Positions 35,314-43,389 of a stretch of 64,000 nucleotides of DNA are shown here, piece after piece. This stretch comes from Gaoshiqia hydrogeniformans (GTDB lineage: Bacteria; Bacteroidota; Bacteroidia; Bacteroidales; Prolixibacteraceae), in assembly GCF_049347105.1 (NCBI RefSeq), contig NZ_CP186334.1, positions 4,464,001 through 4,528,000 on the forward strand, given 5' to 3'. A model generated the notes under the pieces. That model saw only the letters and a program-made list of their open reading frames with translations, had not been told where the DNA came from and did no database searches. Within the stretch, counting starts at the first letter, position 1. The number at the start of each line of letters is the position of its first letter. Both the position numbers and the translations under genes were made by a program.

Positions 35314-36277
35314 AAAAGTAAATTTTGTTGTCTTTGTGATGTAGTGTGTATAGATAGTTCCCAATTATTTTAATTTGAGTTGCCTTATTTGGTAAGAGAA
35401 AACTGCTTTTTAATTCCATATCTTCATTAAAAACATGGATTCTTTTTCTGAGTGTAGAAATGACAGATTCTTCATCAGGTGATTCAGGATCAACCGTTTC
35501 AAAATCCACTTCCCGCAAAATGAAAATCAAACTATCTTCATACACATCAGCGCTATATGCTTGATAAATTGCAGGATTGTTAATCATAGCCTTATTTATA
35601 AACTTTTTATTATTGCCCATCAATGGCAGAAAATCATTTTTCAGGATAAATTCTTTGGTTTTATCCAATATGTAGTACTCACCAATCCAATCATAAATGA
35701 ATATCAACCTGTTTTTTGTTTGAATTAAATGGCCGGTTAATAAAAAATCTTCTACTTCTTTTTTGGGTTCAATCTCACATATACTCGTTGGTAGTATCTG
35801 CTGTTCAAAATAATCTAAAACATTCATTGAAAAAAGGGGAGTATCTAATTCTAAATTAATTCCGGCAATGTAAATTTCCCCATTATTTAGAATTGGGTTA
35901 CTAGTCATATCCATGTTCTTAAAAACTACTTCATATTCTTTGCTATGCAGATTTAAAATAATAAAATTCGGTATTCCATCTATAAATAGCATACTATCGT
36001 TGAAAACTTTTAAGCTCAAAATGTGACTTAATATATGTGAGAAATTATAAGTTTGAATTTGTCGATTAACAATATTCCTCATGACAATTTCTATCCTCTC
36101 TTTATTGAGAAAGAGTTGTCTGTTTTCAAAAATTTCAGGGAGCTTATCTATATGATAGTTATCTATTATCAGACTATCAACTAAAACAATCATTTTATGT
36201 TCTGGCGGCTCTGTATTGTTGTTGCAACTATACAATAGATATATAGCTAAGAATAACAATGCTTGAATTGTTCTCAT
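35297..36277 (-). CDS. Beta-propeller-like lipoprotein, AT-rich
   Basis: About 326 residues from the ATG at 36277, with a lipoprotein signal (MRTIQALLFLAIYLLYSC). An upstream in-frame ATG at 36319 would spoil that signal. Repeated strand pairs (FNDSMLFIDGIPNFIILNLH; NKIYFYEIQI at the end) resemble the six-bladed propeller proteins common beside TonB receptors in Bacteroidota. It lies 54 nt after a truncated Cys peptide gene and is probably now transcribed from the edge of the neighbouring mobile element. Function unknown. Confidence 0.6.
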   Translation of the reverse strand: MRTIQALLFLAIYLLYSCNNNTEPPEHKMIVLVDSLIIDNYHIDKLPEIFENRQLFLNKERIEIVMRNIVNRQIQTYNFSHILSHILSLKVFNDSMLFIDGIPNFIILNLHSKEYEVVFKNMDMTSNPILNNGEIYIAGINLELDTPLFSMNVLDYFEQQILPTSICEIEPKKEVEDFLLTGHLIQTKNRLIFIYDWIGEYYILDKTKEFILKNDFLPLMGNNKKFINKAMINNPAIYQAYSADVYEDSLIFILREVDFETVDPESPDEESVISTLRKRIHVFNEDMELKSSFLLPNKATQIKIIGNYLYTLHHKDNKIYFYEIQI

Positions 36278-36331
36278 AAATGCAAGAATCATTAGTGAAG
36301 TGGCAGTTAAATCTGCCACTTCACTCGTAGA

Positions 36332-36526
36332 TTAATTAAGACATATTTTAATTGTAAATCCCCCATGACATTCAGCCACTGCTTCTGCATCTTCTTGTGT
36401 ATAAGCTCCATCAGCCGCTAGTGCCCTTTTTAATGCAGAACATCCACAATTAATTGCTAAAGCGTCTGCTTTTTGAGGAACTGATGATATAAATACAAAT
36501 ATGTAATCGATAAAATAAAATGTCAA
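36332..36526 (-). pseudogene. 5'-truncated Cys-containing peptide gene at the mobile-element edge
   Basis: The frame has no ATG. Its first codons lie inside the element terminus, and a TTG there (36526) is the only upstream start. The host part reads INCGCSALKRALAADGAY and then AECHGGFTIKICLN, with four Cys in about 45 residues. That recalls small Cys-tailed peptides found next to propeller lipoproteins, but I recognise no family. The missing N-terminus is not found beyond the right end of the element (44098 onward). A deletion or rearrangement at the insertion is therefore likely. Confidence 0.55.
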
Positions 36527-36626
36527 CTTTTAACAACGCCATAAATCAACAGCATTCTATTGATATTTAATTAGTTACAGAGACAAAAACCAAAAATAAA
36601 TCGTTCAAAATAAAATGTCAACTTTT
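36516..36626. repeat. Left-end transposase sites (outer and inner)
   Basis: TAAAATGTCAACTTTT occurs at 36516-36531 and again at 36611-36626, 95 bp apart. The inner site extends to CGTTCAAAATAAAATGTCAA (from 36602), which matches the inner right site at 20 of 22 positions over 36602-36623. Two spaced copies per end are what MuA-like transposases use. Confidence 0.8.
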
Positions 36627-36657
36627 CGAGTTAAAAAAATCCCTCAAAACAAACGTA

Positions 36658-36688
36658 TTGAAGGATTCTTTAAAAAGTCTTATCTTTG
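36658..36688 (+). promoter_or_regulatory. Promoter of the left-end RNA gene
   Basis: TTG (36658-36660), 20 nt spacing, then a perfect Bacteroidota -7 box TATCTTTG (36681-36688). The predicted start is about 36694, exactly where the long hairpin begins. Confidence 0.7.
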
Positions 36689-36693
36689 TTCTG

Positions 36694-36790
36694 AAACGTT
36701 TGAGAGAGTAGAGGAACCTTAGGTTAATGCTCCGGCAACCCGGTTCCGAGCGCGTTATCTACCGGGTGCGCCACTTTCAAACGTTTTTTT
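36694..36790 (+). ncRNA. Free-standing structured RNA with SAM-riboswitch-like core
   Basis: Predicted RNA of about 97 nt. The outer helix AAACGTTTGA (36694-36703) pairs perfectly with TCAAACGTTT (36777-36786) and is followed by a T7 run, making an intrinsic terminator. Inside are a hairpin GGA-AACC-TTA-GGTT...TCC, then GGCAACC, a stem CCCGG...CCGGG, and GGTGC. The order P1, P2, GGCAACC, P3, GGUGC is the ligand-binding core of SAM-I/SAM-IV riboswitches as I remember them; a P4 helix is missing. No plus-strand gene follows: the capsid gene converges from the other side. It could therefore be a trans-acting RNA derived from a riboswitch, or an unrelated RNA with a chance core. A tRNA-like reading on the minus strand was considered and rejected. 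Confidence 0.6.
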
Positions 36791-36794
36791 GTAT

Positions 36795-37679
36795 TTATTG
36801 CACCAATGCACTTACAATAGCTCCGACAGCCTTGTTTCTGATGGGTAGAGCAATAAAACGCTTGTCGAAACCTACGATAGTTCCGCGCTCTTCCGGGTCG
36901 TTATCTCTCCGATACATTTTCAAAGCTCCATCCGCTTTCATTACCTCTTCTTTATAGTAGGCAAAAGAGCAGAATGTATCATTAGCTCCAGGAACAGCCC
37001 CAAATGACTTCTTTTGCATGGTGATAAAATCATAGGTGGCTGGTTTGGAGAACTGCAAGATATTAAAGCCGGCAAAACGTTTAGGCATACCGTTTACGAT
37101 GTCGGTAATATCCTTAAACACCTTCGTATCTTCCAGGATCAAATCTGTCAAATGGAAAGGGTGCAACACCAGAAACCGATCTTCCAGGGGAACATCAAAA
37201 GCGTCAAATCGTTCTTTCATGGTCAGAATATCAACGATTTTCATCCGTTTTCTTATTCCATCAGAAGAAGCCTCTCCGGTAGTTTTAATTACCGGTGTTT
37301 CGGTGGTATCCCCTGCCGGAGCGAAAGCATGAGCAGCCTTTTGCGCAGTAGCTGAACGCAAGGTGTTGCGATGCCCCATTATAACACTCTCTAACTGGTC
37401 ATAGCTGTATTCAATCGCTTCCGGGTATCTAACCAGAGTATTCTCAGTTTCAAACAAATCCAGCTCAATCCTGATAGGATTATCTACCCGTTGGTATATA
37501 TTAATAGGATACGTTGAGTTATTAATCAACACCGTTGGGTCAACTCCTGCTTCTGCCAAATTGATAGCATCATTTTCCACCAATGGTGAAAAATCTTTTG
37601 TGTACTTCAAAAAAGAACTATCTGTATAGTAGTTCTTTAAAATCTGTTTAATCCAAACTTCTTTTCTTAAACCTGACAT
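36795..37679 (-). CDS. Phage major capsid-like protein
   Basis: A 294-residue protein that resembles capsid proteins of Bacteroidota transposable phages. It has an N-terminal arm (SGLRKEVWIKQILKNYY then SSFLKYTKDFSPLVEND) and an E-loop-like strand region (YQRVDNPIRIELDLFETENT). It also has RFLVLHPFHLTDLILEDT, matching the typical VLHP...DL core, and a C-terminal VGFDKRFIALPIRNKA. No signal peptide. It is the last gene of the element operon, 4 nt after a 77-residue protein and downstream of the protease-scaffold, the standard order for head genes. The reading frame is intact. HK97-fold assignment is inference from motif pattern and context. Confidence 0.78.
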   Translation of the reverse strand: MSGLRKEVWIKQILKNYYTDSSFLKYTKDFSPLVENDAINLAEAGVDPTVLINNSTYPINIYQRVDNPIRIELDLFETENTLVRYPEAIEYSYDQLESVIMGHRNTLRSATAQKAAHAFAPAGDTTETPVIKTTGEASSDGIRKRMKIVDILTMKERFDAFDVPLEDRFLVLHPFHLTDLILEDTKVFKDITDIVNGMPKRFAGFNILQFSKPATYDFITMQKKSFGAVPGANDTFCSFAYYKEEVMKADGALKMYRRDNDPEERGTIVGFDKRFIALPIRNKAVGAIVSALVQ

Positions 37680-37683
37680 TTTC

Positions 37684-37917
37684 TTAATCTTTTATTGTTA
37701 ATAATTCTATTTCTTTCTGAGGATTCACAACGTTAAGCATGTTGTTAAAAGCTGTATAGCTGCAACGTAGCTCCGGTTTTACAAATTCCTCGAATACTCT
37801 TTTGCGTATGCTGGTGGCCGTTTCGTGCTTTTGGAGTAGTTCCTGGGCCTTTATACATCTTTTCAGATAGGCAATCCTACGCCCCGTTTTCATTGCTTCA
37901 ATCCTGTCCATATTCAC
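37684..37917 (-). CDS. Small basic phage protein, unknown
   Basis: 77 residues, highly charged (MNMDRIEAMKTGRRIAYLKR), mostly helical by eye, with CSYTAFNNML near the middle-to-end. It overlaps the 3' end of the protease gene by 20 nt and precedes the capsid gene by 4 nt. Position suggests a head-assembly or head-completion helper, but there is no recognised family. It may start at the second Met (37911). Confidence 0.55.
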   Translation of the reverse strand: MNMDRIEAMKTGRRIAYLKRCIKAQELLQKHETATSIRKRVFEEFVKPELRCSYTAFNNMLNVVNPQKEIELLTIKD

Positions 37918-38980
37918 TTTTTACAAGTTCATCATAGAGCTTTGGATTGTTTCTCAATTCATTCGGGGCATACATGCGATAATCTTCAAGAGTCCACTTA
38001 GCCCTGTCTTTTGCCGGTGCTGGTTCCTCTGTTGCCTGCCTTGTTTCTGTTTTGACCAGGTCTGCAATCGGTGTCCGTTTTGACATGCCTGAAATAACAT
38101 TCGCCAAAACATCCAGGCCGCTGGTTCTGCCTACTGTTTCAAGTGAGGCTCTGATGTCTTTGTTTATTTTGCCCTCTTTTTGGGCATTGTCTAGCATCGA
38201 TTTTATTTTATTGCTTTTATCAGCCTCTTCCTTTTGTTTGCTGCTACTAACTTGCTGTTCAAGAGCATCAAACTTTTCTTTGAGTTTATTAAGGATAGCG
38301 GTATCAGAACTTTCCGCTGTAACACCCTCAATACTGAACATCTCAATTAACTCATTCTTCATTTCTTTGTCGTTTTGATTGTTTAATAATGCTACAAATC
38401 TGCTATATACATTTTGAGGCTCCATACTTGAAACCATCTCTTTATCAAGGTTGGTAATGTTTTTAGCCAAAGCAGAAACTTTGCGCTTGGCAAAATTGTA
38501 TTTGATAGCTTCGTCTGCGTTTAGCCAATGGTCGTTACCGTCGAACCAGTTTGCTTTAACTTCATCAACAGACAGGCCGGTTCGTTGGGAATACTGTTTT
38601 GAAAAGTTGTCCTCTACATCAGACAATAACTTCATTGCCTGTTTGTGGGTTTTGGCGTTGCCATGGGTTATGCCGCTTGGCGTGTGAACCATTATAAATC
38701 CATTTTCGGCGATTTCGACCTCATCAACAGCCATTAATAGCATACTTGCCATGCTTGCTGCAACTCCGTCAACAACAATTTTGATGTTCATTTTACTACG
38801 CCGTAGGGCATTAAACATGACCACACCCTCAAACACAGACCCGCCATAACTGTGAAGTCTGATTGTAAGGTTTTTACAATCAGACTTTTCAAGTTTATCA
38901 AGCATGTCAGAAAAAGATTCACCATTGTTTTTCCATTCGCCAATGAGGCCGTAAAGCTTTATTTCTTCGTTGCTTTTCAT
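37898..38980 (-). CDS. ClpP-type prohead protease fused to scaffold-like domain
   Basis: A 360-residue protein. Residues 1-165 are a ClpP/S14 fold: substrate strand SYGGSVFEG, nucleophile Ser76 in DGVAASMASML, His99 in MVHTPSG, and likely acid Asp150 in FDGNDHWLNADEA. Residues about 200-300 are Lys/Glu/Ser-rich with coiled-coil character (LKEKFDALEQQV), like an internal scaffold removed during head maturation. The tail KWTLEDYRMYAPNELRNNP is typical of protease-scaffold proteins beside capsid genes. It would cut capsid N-terminal arms or scaffold inside the procapsid. All catalytic residues are present. Confidence 0.85.
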   Translation of the reverse strand: MKSNEEIKLYGLIGEWKNNGESFSDMLDKLEKSDCKNLTIRLHSYGGSVFEGVVMFNALRRSKMNIKIVVDGVAASMASMLLMAVDEVEIAENGFIMVHTPSGITHGNAKTHKQAMKLLSDVEDNFSKQYSQRTGLSVDEVKANWFDGNDHWLNADEAIKYNFAKRKVSALAKNITNLDKEMVSSMEPQNVYSRFVALLNNQNDKEMKNELIEMFSIEGVTAESSDTAILNKLKEKFDALEQQVSSSKQKEEADKSNKIKSMLDNAQKEGKINKDIRASLETVGRTSGLDVLANVISGMSKRTPIADLVKTETRQATEEPAPAKDRAKWTLEDYRMYAPNELRNNPKLYDELVKSEYGQD

Positions 38981-38989
38981 TGTTAATTG

Positions 38990-39250
38990 TTATTTAAACT
39001 CAACTTCTTCATACTGTATCTTTGGCACAAGTTGTCCATTGATATATGAGCAAAGTGTATTCAAGCTCTTTTTTACACCTCGTGACTTTTTTAGGACTCC
39101 ATTTAGCCCAAGGTTCATTTCCTCAAAGCTGATTTCGTCGCTATCGAATACACAAACAATACGGCTTTTTTTACCGCTTACTAATTCTATGTCACAGACA
39201 AACGCCCGGCCTATTATGACTTCGCTGTTTTTAATTGCAATTTGTTCCAT
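38990..39250 (-). CDS. Hypothetical small element protein
   Basis: An 86-residue acidic, beta-rich protein (IIGRAFVCDIELVSG; VVFDSDEISF-like stretch; SYINGQLVPKIQYEEV). It lies 9 nt before the protease and 15 nt after the coiled-coil gene, so it belongs to the same transcript. I do not recognise a family. A decoration or head-fibre role is possible only from position. Confidence 0.5.
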   Translation of the reverse strand: MEQIAIKNSEVIIGRAFVCDIELVSGKKSRIVCVFDSDEISFEEMNLGLNGVLKKSRGVKKSLNTLCSYINGQLVPKIQYEEVEFK

Positions 39251-39265
39251 GTTGTTAATTCGTTA

Positions 39266-39676
39266 TTAGTTATGGGAATAAGTCCAGGCAACTGTTTTAG
39301 CGACTTCGCCGTCTGGTTTGAAAAATTCATAGTTTATAGCATTCAGTCCTATTGTTTCGCATTCTTCAAAAAATTGTTTGTGCTTCAAAGAGTTATTGTC
39401 ATTCTGTAATTCTTCATTCTGGGTTACCACTTCTTCAACCCATTTCATTAGCATAGACAACTCATAATACCCAATCTGAGGCGAAACAGTATATAGAATG
39501 CCTTTCAATGATTCATTAATCCGCTTTTCTGCCCTCAGTTGCATATTGAGGTTTCTGTTTGTTGCCTTTATGTTGCTGTTGCACCCTTTGAGCACCGAAA
39601 CCCGCTTTTTCAATTGGTTTATCTGCTTTCTTAGCTTCTCAGCCTGTTCGTCTGTTTTAAGTCTTCCCCTTTCCAT
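39266..39676 (-). CDS. Coiled-coil protein of the element
   Basis: 136 residues. The first 75 form a strongly predicted coiled coil (KLRKQINQLKKRVSVLKG; LNMQLRAEKRINESLKG), followed by a helical region with WVEEVVTQNEELQNDN and a short C-terminal end (VAKTVAWTYSHN). It lies 11 nt after the DUF6046-like gene. It could be a tape-like remnant, scaffold helper or anchoring rod; no family is assigned. Confidence 0.55.
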   Translation of the reverse strand: MERGRLKTDEQAEKLRKQINQLKKRVSVLKGCNSNIKATNRNLNMQLRAEKRINESLKGILYTVSPQIGYYELSMLMKWVEEVVTQNEELQNDNNSLKHKQFFEECETIGLNAINYEFFKPDGEVAKTVAWTYSHN

Positions 39677-39687
39677 ACATGCCTGAT

Positions 39688-40314
39688 TTAAACGGTTACA
39701 TATTTTTTATTAATCTGTACCTCTATAGAGTGAATGCTTCTCATTGTCATTGTGTAAGCAATAGTGTCTTGGTAGCCTTCAATAAAACTAACTTCAATAT
39801 CAGCTATGTAAACAGCTTGTACACCAATAGCATCCGTTATATCACTCGCAATACTCCAAACATTGTTAACCTCAAATATCTGGTTCAGAGCATTCAGCTT
39901 ATCAAGTGGAAAATTGTGATTTTCCATATCTATCAAAAGGCCACGCCAAGTAATTTCCCACGGTTCTGTTGCATATCGCTCAACTATGTGCACATCAGTG
40001 TTGTCAATATTGGTTACAACCAGCTTCTTGGCTCTCTTGAAATTCAGCATTGGAGGCGTTGCAAATATCTCTTTATTGTTCTCATCTATAGAGCTATATG
40101 AAAACATGTATTTTTCAGCTCCTCCATTTCGATATAGGACTACATTATCAAATGTGCCGTCGGTCATATCGAACGCACTAAGTCCATAAGTTCCGCCTTG
40201 TTTTTCAACCTTGCCGAAACCGTTACTAACTAAACGGCTCACAGCGTTGGCTGCAATAAATCCAAAAGCTGTTTTGAATCTTGATGCAAAATCGTATGTA
40301 AATTTCTGTGTCAT
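39688..40314 (-). CDS. DUF6046-like phage protein
   Basis: A 208-residue protein. Its second half (YATEPWEITWRGLLIDMENH; NFPLDKLNALNQIFEVN; EGYQDTIAYTMTMRSI) matches the DUF6046 pattern as I remember it. That family occurs among tail/baseplate genes of Bacteroidota phages. The N-terminal half is a soluble alpha/beta region. Finding it directly after the transposition genes and before the head genes, without other tail genes, is odd. If it is a structural protein, its usual partners are missing. A fibre, plug or regulatory reuse is possible. Confidence 0.65.
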   Translation of the reverse strand: MTQKFTYDFASRFKTAFGFIAANAVSRLVSNGFGKVEKQGGTYGLSAFDMTDGTFDNVVLYRNGGAEKYMFSYSSIDENNKEIFATPPMLNFKRAKKLVVTNIDNTDVHIVERYATEPWEITWRGLLIDMENHNFPLDKLNALNQIFEVNNVWSIASDITDAIGVQAVYIADIEVSFIEGYQDTIAYTMTMRSIHSIEVQINKKYVTV

Positions 40315-40406
40315 TATTTGCTCCTTTCTTAATTTGCTTTAAACCTGCTTTAAAATCTTCGTAAATCAATTATCGCAGTCAATTACTGACAGATGTATGG
40401 TTTAAA

Positions 40407-41090
40407 TCAATCTTCGCTGAAAACGGCTGAAAATTGCAGGTTTGAAATTGTGTTAAATACCTCCCGGTAATTGGAAAACCTTTGTTCGGGGATGTCGTCC
40501 GGGGCGACTCCGTTCGCCTCAAAAATTGCCGACACCTCCCTTTTTGACGGCTTGCTCAGGAACTGCCAGCTAACAATACGGCTATAAAATTCGGGAACGC
40601 CTTGCTTGTCCCGCTTTACTGCTGTCTCCATGTTGTCTTTGAAGTATTCGCAGCCTGCCAGTATGATACCTAAATTATCCTGGGTGGCGTTTCTTAGGTC
40701 GTGCAGGTCGAGCATAAGCGTATGAGACAACTTCCCGGCTTCATCAATGATGAGCAGGGCGTTTTCTTTGGCGTTGAACTCATCAACAATACGGTTCACC
40801 ATATCAAAGACGGTTCCGGCCACATTCAACCCCAATTCTTTTAACACCGTGGCAAAAAACTGTTTGCGGTTCATTATGTTTTTGCACTCCACGTAGTAAA
40901 CATTCGGGGTAGTTTGCCAAAACTGCTTTAATGCCGTGGTTTTTCCGGCTCCGGTGTAGCCAATCAGCCCGAACATTAAATGCCTGGTTGCAGCATCGGA
41001 GCATAAAGTTTGCACGGTGTTAAAGTTTTCGGTCATAATAAGCCGGTATTCATTGTCCTGGCTCATTTGCGGTTTATTGTTCTTTTTCAT
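40407..41090 (-). CDS. AAA ATPase, MuB-like transposition protein
   Basis: About 227 residues from the ATG at 41090, one base after the transposase stop (TAGCATG). A frame extending to 41129 would overlap the transposase gene by 38 nt. Walker A is GYTGAGKTTALKQF and Walker B is ALLIIDEAG; a sensor-like Asn/Arg region follows (DLRNATQDNLGIILAG). MuB/TnsC-type ATPases bind target DNA, activate the transposase and give target immunity. The predicted function depends on the upstream DDE protein, and coupling by adjacent stop/start codons supports a joint complex. Confidence 0.9.
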   Translation of the reverse strand: MKKNNKPQMSQDNEYRLIMTENFNTVQTLCSDAATRHLMFGLIGYTGAGKTTALKQFWQTTPNVYYVECKNIMNRKQFFATVLKELGLNVAGTVFDMVNRIVDEFNAKENALLIIDEAGKLSHTLMLDLHDLRNATQDNLGIILAGCEYFKDNMETAVKRDKQGVPEFYSRIVSWQFLSKPSKREVSAIFEANGVAPDDIPEQRFSNYREVFNTISNLQFSAVFSED

Positions 41091-41091
41091 G

Positions 41092-42984
41092 CTATATGGT
41101 TTTATATGTTGCCGCTGTTGTGTGGACACCCTTTGGTTTCTTCCGTTCGGCTTTTTCCCTCAGTTCCCTGGCTTGTATTGTTGCCCTTGCCGGTTCCCGG
41201 TCGGGTTGTGCTTCGGGGTCAATCCCTTTGTGGTCGTAAAAGTGTTTGAGCAGTGCCTGGCTTTCAGCATCGTTTAGCTTTCTCTTTTCCATTGTAATAG
41301 GGGCTAACAACTCAATTCCGGAGCCGATAAGTGTTTCAGCACGCTTTAAGCGTTCTACTGATTTAGTCTCTACTGCTTTATAGATTGATTCCCGGTGTGC
41401 AACATGTTTCATCATGCGCTCTTTTTCGCCTTCCTGTTGGTCAACAAAAGCCTCATGTATTTGCGGATGTTGGCTGCATGTGCAAACAAAATCACCGTCG
41501 AGCGTAAATACATGGATGTCGCTTGCATCGTCCGAATCGTAGAATATTCTTACTTTTTGACCGTTTAATCTTAGTTTCAGGTCGTTATCCCAAATCTCGT
41601 AGAAGCGTTTCGATTTGCGAACCTCATTAATAATCATGCTTTTGCGTACTGTTACCTCTTTGGGTAGCCAGAACATTTGTACATAGTCGAGATTGTCAAC
41701 TTGTTTTGTGTAAGGCTTTTCGCTTTGTGCGTATAATTGGTTGGGTGTCGAGTCGCCGTATTTTTCGTTGATTTCGGAGTTGTTGTAAATAGCTACTAGT
41801 TCGGCTATTATTTTCATCATTTCATCGTAACCGTAAAGGCCGTTTTCTTTATTGAAACGGGTGATAAACTCCTCAGAAATACGCCCGTTTTCCCGTTTGC
41901 TTCGGATGCCTTCACCAATATAGCCGTCAATCAATCGCTGAAAACGGCTTTGGAACGTGCCAAAGAAGCGTTCAACCTCTCCTTTGTCCTGGGCGTTGCC
42001 AACTTTTGCCGCACGGACAACAACGCCCTTGTTTTCCATAAACTCTTTAATGGCCTTAAATTCGTCGGTACTGGATGCGCTAAAGTTGTCGTGGACAAGT
42101 TCCGCCGGTAAATGTCCGTGCGTATTGACCGACATTTTAAGGGCTTCTATAATGTTAAACCGGTCTTCGGTTTCCGACAGGTCGAAACCGGTTATTTTGC
42201 CCGAATAAGCATCACGGATAGCAAACAGGTTAAGCCGTATTTTTCGTTTCCCCTCAGTTTTCCACTTGCTTTCATGGTTCCAGCAGAAAATCTGTATCGG
42301 TGTACCGTCCATCTGGTAAAGCGAACCGGCGTTAAGTGCTGTAATCCGTGGAAAATATGGCCGGGTTTCCTTGTCGAAACGCTGTTTTCCTTTGCGGAAG
42401 TAGTTAATTTCGTTGCTGTTGTCGAGATAATACTGGGCAACAGTGCTTTTGCTTATGGTATTGAAAAATGATCCGTGTTTTTGGTTGAACTCGACAATTG
42501 ACAGGTTTACCCATTTCTTAATTGAGTTGTAGCTGTGATAAGCAGGGTCGCACAAATAGTTGTAAACCAGAAACTCAACATACGGGTTTAGCTTGTAGCG
42601 GTCTTTGTATTGCTGGTTTATGCGTTTGTGCTGGCAGCTTGCGGCCCCTTCGGCTTCAAACTCTTTCAGCTTACGGGTAAACGATTGGTAATTGTGTATT
42701 GAAGCTTCTTTAAAGTCGTTGTAAGCTTCAAACACTTCCTTTATTGAATAGTTGCCCGAACTGGTAAGCTTATGGCAGCACTTTAAAAGGGCGTAGCGTT
42801 TGGCCGAAAGCTCCCTTTTTTCGGGGTTGTTGCGGTAATACGAACTGCCAAAAAGATCAAAGTGGCGGTTATGCCCCTCCATGGCTGCGCAAAGCAGGTC
42901 AGAGATGCCATTGGTTGCCTGGCTGTTTTGTTGTGTGGGAGAAGCCAGCAACCTGGAGGGAATATGTGCGCCACTTTGAATCAT
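41092..42984 (-). CDS. DDE transposase, MuA-like
   Basis: A 630-residue transposase. N-terminal DNA-binding helices occupy about residues 1-205. The rve/RNase H catalytic core has Asp226 in LYQMDGTPI, Asp299 in ELVHDNFSAS and Glu338 in DKGEVERFFG. A Mu-type beta-barrel region (VRIFYDSDDASDIHVFTLDG) and a basic C-terminus (REKAERKKPKGVHTT) follow. It would nick and join the element ends at the paired AAAATGTCAACT sites. All three catalytic residues are present. Its ATG overlaps the stop of the upstream regulator (ATGA), placing it under that promoter. Confidence 0.92.
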   Translation of the reverse strand: MIQSGAHIPSRLLASPTQQNSQATNGISDLLCAAMEGHNRHFDLFGSSYYRNNPEKRELSAKRYALLKCCHKLTSSGNYSIKEVFEAYNDFKEASIHNYQSFTRKLKEFEAEGAASCQHKRINQQYKDRYKLNPYVEFLVYNYLCDPAYHSYNSIKKWVNLSIVEFNQKHGSFFNTISKSTVAQYYLDNSNEINYFRKGKQRFDKETRPYFPRITALNAGSLYQMDGTPIQIFCWNHESKWKTEGKRKIRLNLFAIRDAYSGKITGFDLSETEDRFNIIEALKMSVNTHGHLPAELVHDNFSASSTDEFKAIKEFMENKGVVVRAAKVGNAQDKGEVERFFGTFQSRFQRLIDGYIGEGIRSKRENGRISEEFITRFNKENGLYGYDEMMKIIAELVAIYNNSEINEKYGDSTPNQLYAQSEKPYTKQVDNLDYVQMFWLPKEVTVRKSMIINEVRKSKRFYEIWDNDLKLRLNGQKVRIFYDSDDASDIHVFTLDGDFVCTCSQHPQIHEAFVDQQEGEKERMMKHVAHRESIYKAVETKSVERLKRAETLIGSGIELLAPITMEKRKLNDAESQALLKHFYDHKGIDPEAQPDREPARATIQARELREKAERKKPKGVHTTAATYKTI

Positions 42985-43274
42985 TTTTCAAATACAGTCA
43001 GGTAGTTTACCAAAGCGTGTATTGTTTGTACCATCTTAGCCAATTCCGGGTCTTTTTCGTTCACCTTCGGTATGCGTACTAAATCAGGTTTGCCCAAAAA
43101 GAAAAAGATGTCTTTATCAGTTGCCTTAGCAATTCTTTCAAGAACACCTGTTTTAATATCCTCAGCCTTCAATATTTTATGTAACGCCAATGGAGTAATA
43201 TTCATCCTTTCAGCAACATATACTTGTGATACGCCAAGTGACTTAATTATTTTTTTAACCTCCGCGCCCTTCAT
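42981..43274 (-). CDS. Short helix-turn-helix regulator (Ner/Cro-like)
   Basis: 97 residues starting MKGAEVKKIIKSLGVSQVYV. The frame extends to 43331, but that would begin upstream of a good promoter (-7 box at 43314-43321), and the paralog across the gap also starts MKG-EVKK, so 43274 is the better start. The XRE-type helix-turn-helix spans residues 1-60, with EDIKTGVLERIAKA shared almost exactly with the divergent regulator. It is the first gene of the transposition operon and probably tunes early expression against the longer repressor. Confidence 0.8.
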   Translation of the reverse strand: MKGAEVKKIIKSLGVSQVYVAERMNITPLALHKILKAEDIKTGVLERIAKATDKDIFFFLGKPDLVRIPKVNEKDPELAKMVQTIHALVNYLTVFEK

Positions 43275-43313
43275 AACATGCTTTTTTATACCTTTACCGT
43301 AATTATTATTGTA

Positions 43314-43346
43314 CAAATATAAAATAAACAATTTCTTAAAAGCAAA
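43314..43346 (-). promoter_or_regulatory. Early promoter of the transposition operon
   Basis: On the minus strand: TTTG (43346-43343), 21 nt, then TATATTTG (43321-43314), a perfect Bacteroidota pair. Predicted start about 43307, giving a 33-nt leader to the regulator ATG at 43274. Confidence 0.72.
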
Positions 43347-43351
43347 TAAAA

Positions 43352-43368
43352 CCTTAATTATTTTAAGG
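43352..43368. promoter_or_regulatory. CCTTAA-N5-TTAAGG inverted repeat, candidate operator
   Basis: A perfect 6-bp inverted repeat with a 5-nt spacer, 6 nt upstream of the -33 box of the early promoter and 21 nt before the divergent repressor start. It is well placed to control both promoters of the genetic switch. Confidence 0.5.
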
Positions 43369-43389
43369 ATTGATTTAATTTAAAGCAAA

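Noticed and set aside
36694..36790. tRNA or tRNA fragment on the minus strand (GGCGCACCCGGTAGATAACG looks D-arm-like)
   Set aside because: No acceptor stem, T-arm or proper anticodon stem can be formed. The plus strand has a consensus promoter, a closing helix and a T run that explain the sequence better.
43072..43331. Start of the short regulator at 43331
   Set aside because: This start lies upstream of the -7 box at 43314-43321. The paralogous repressor begins MKG-EVKK, matching the Met at 43274.
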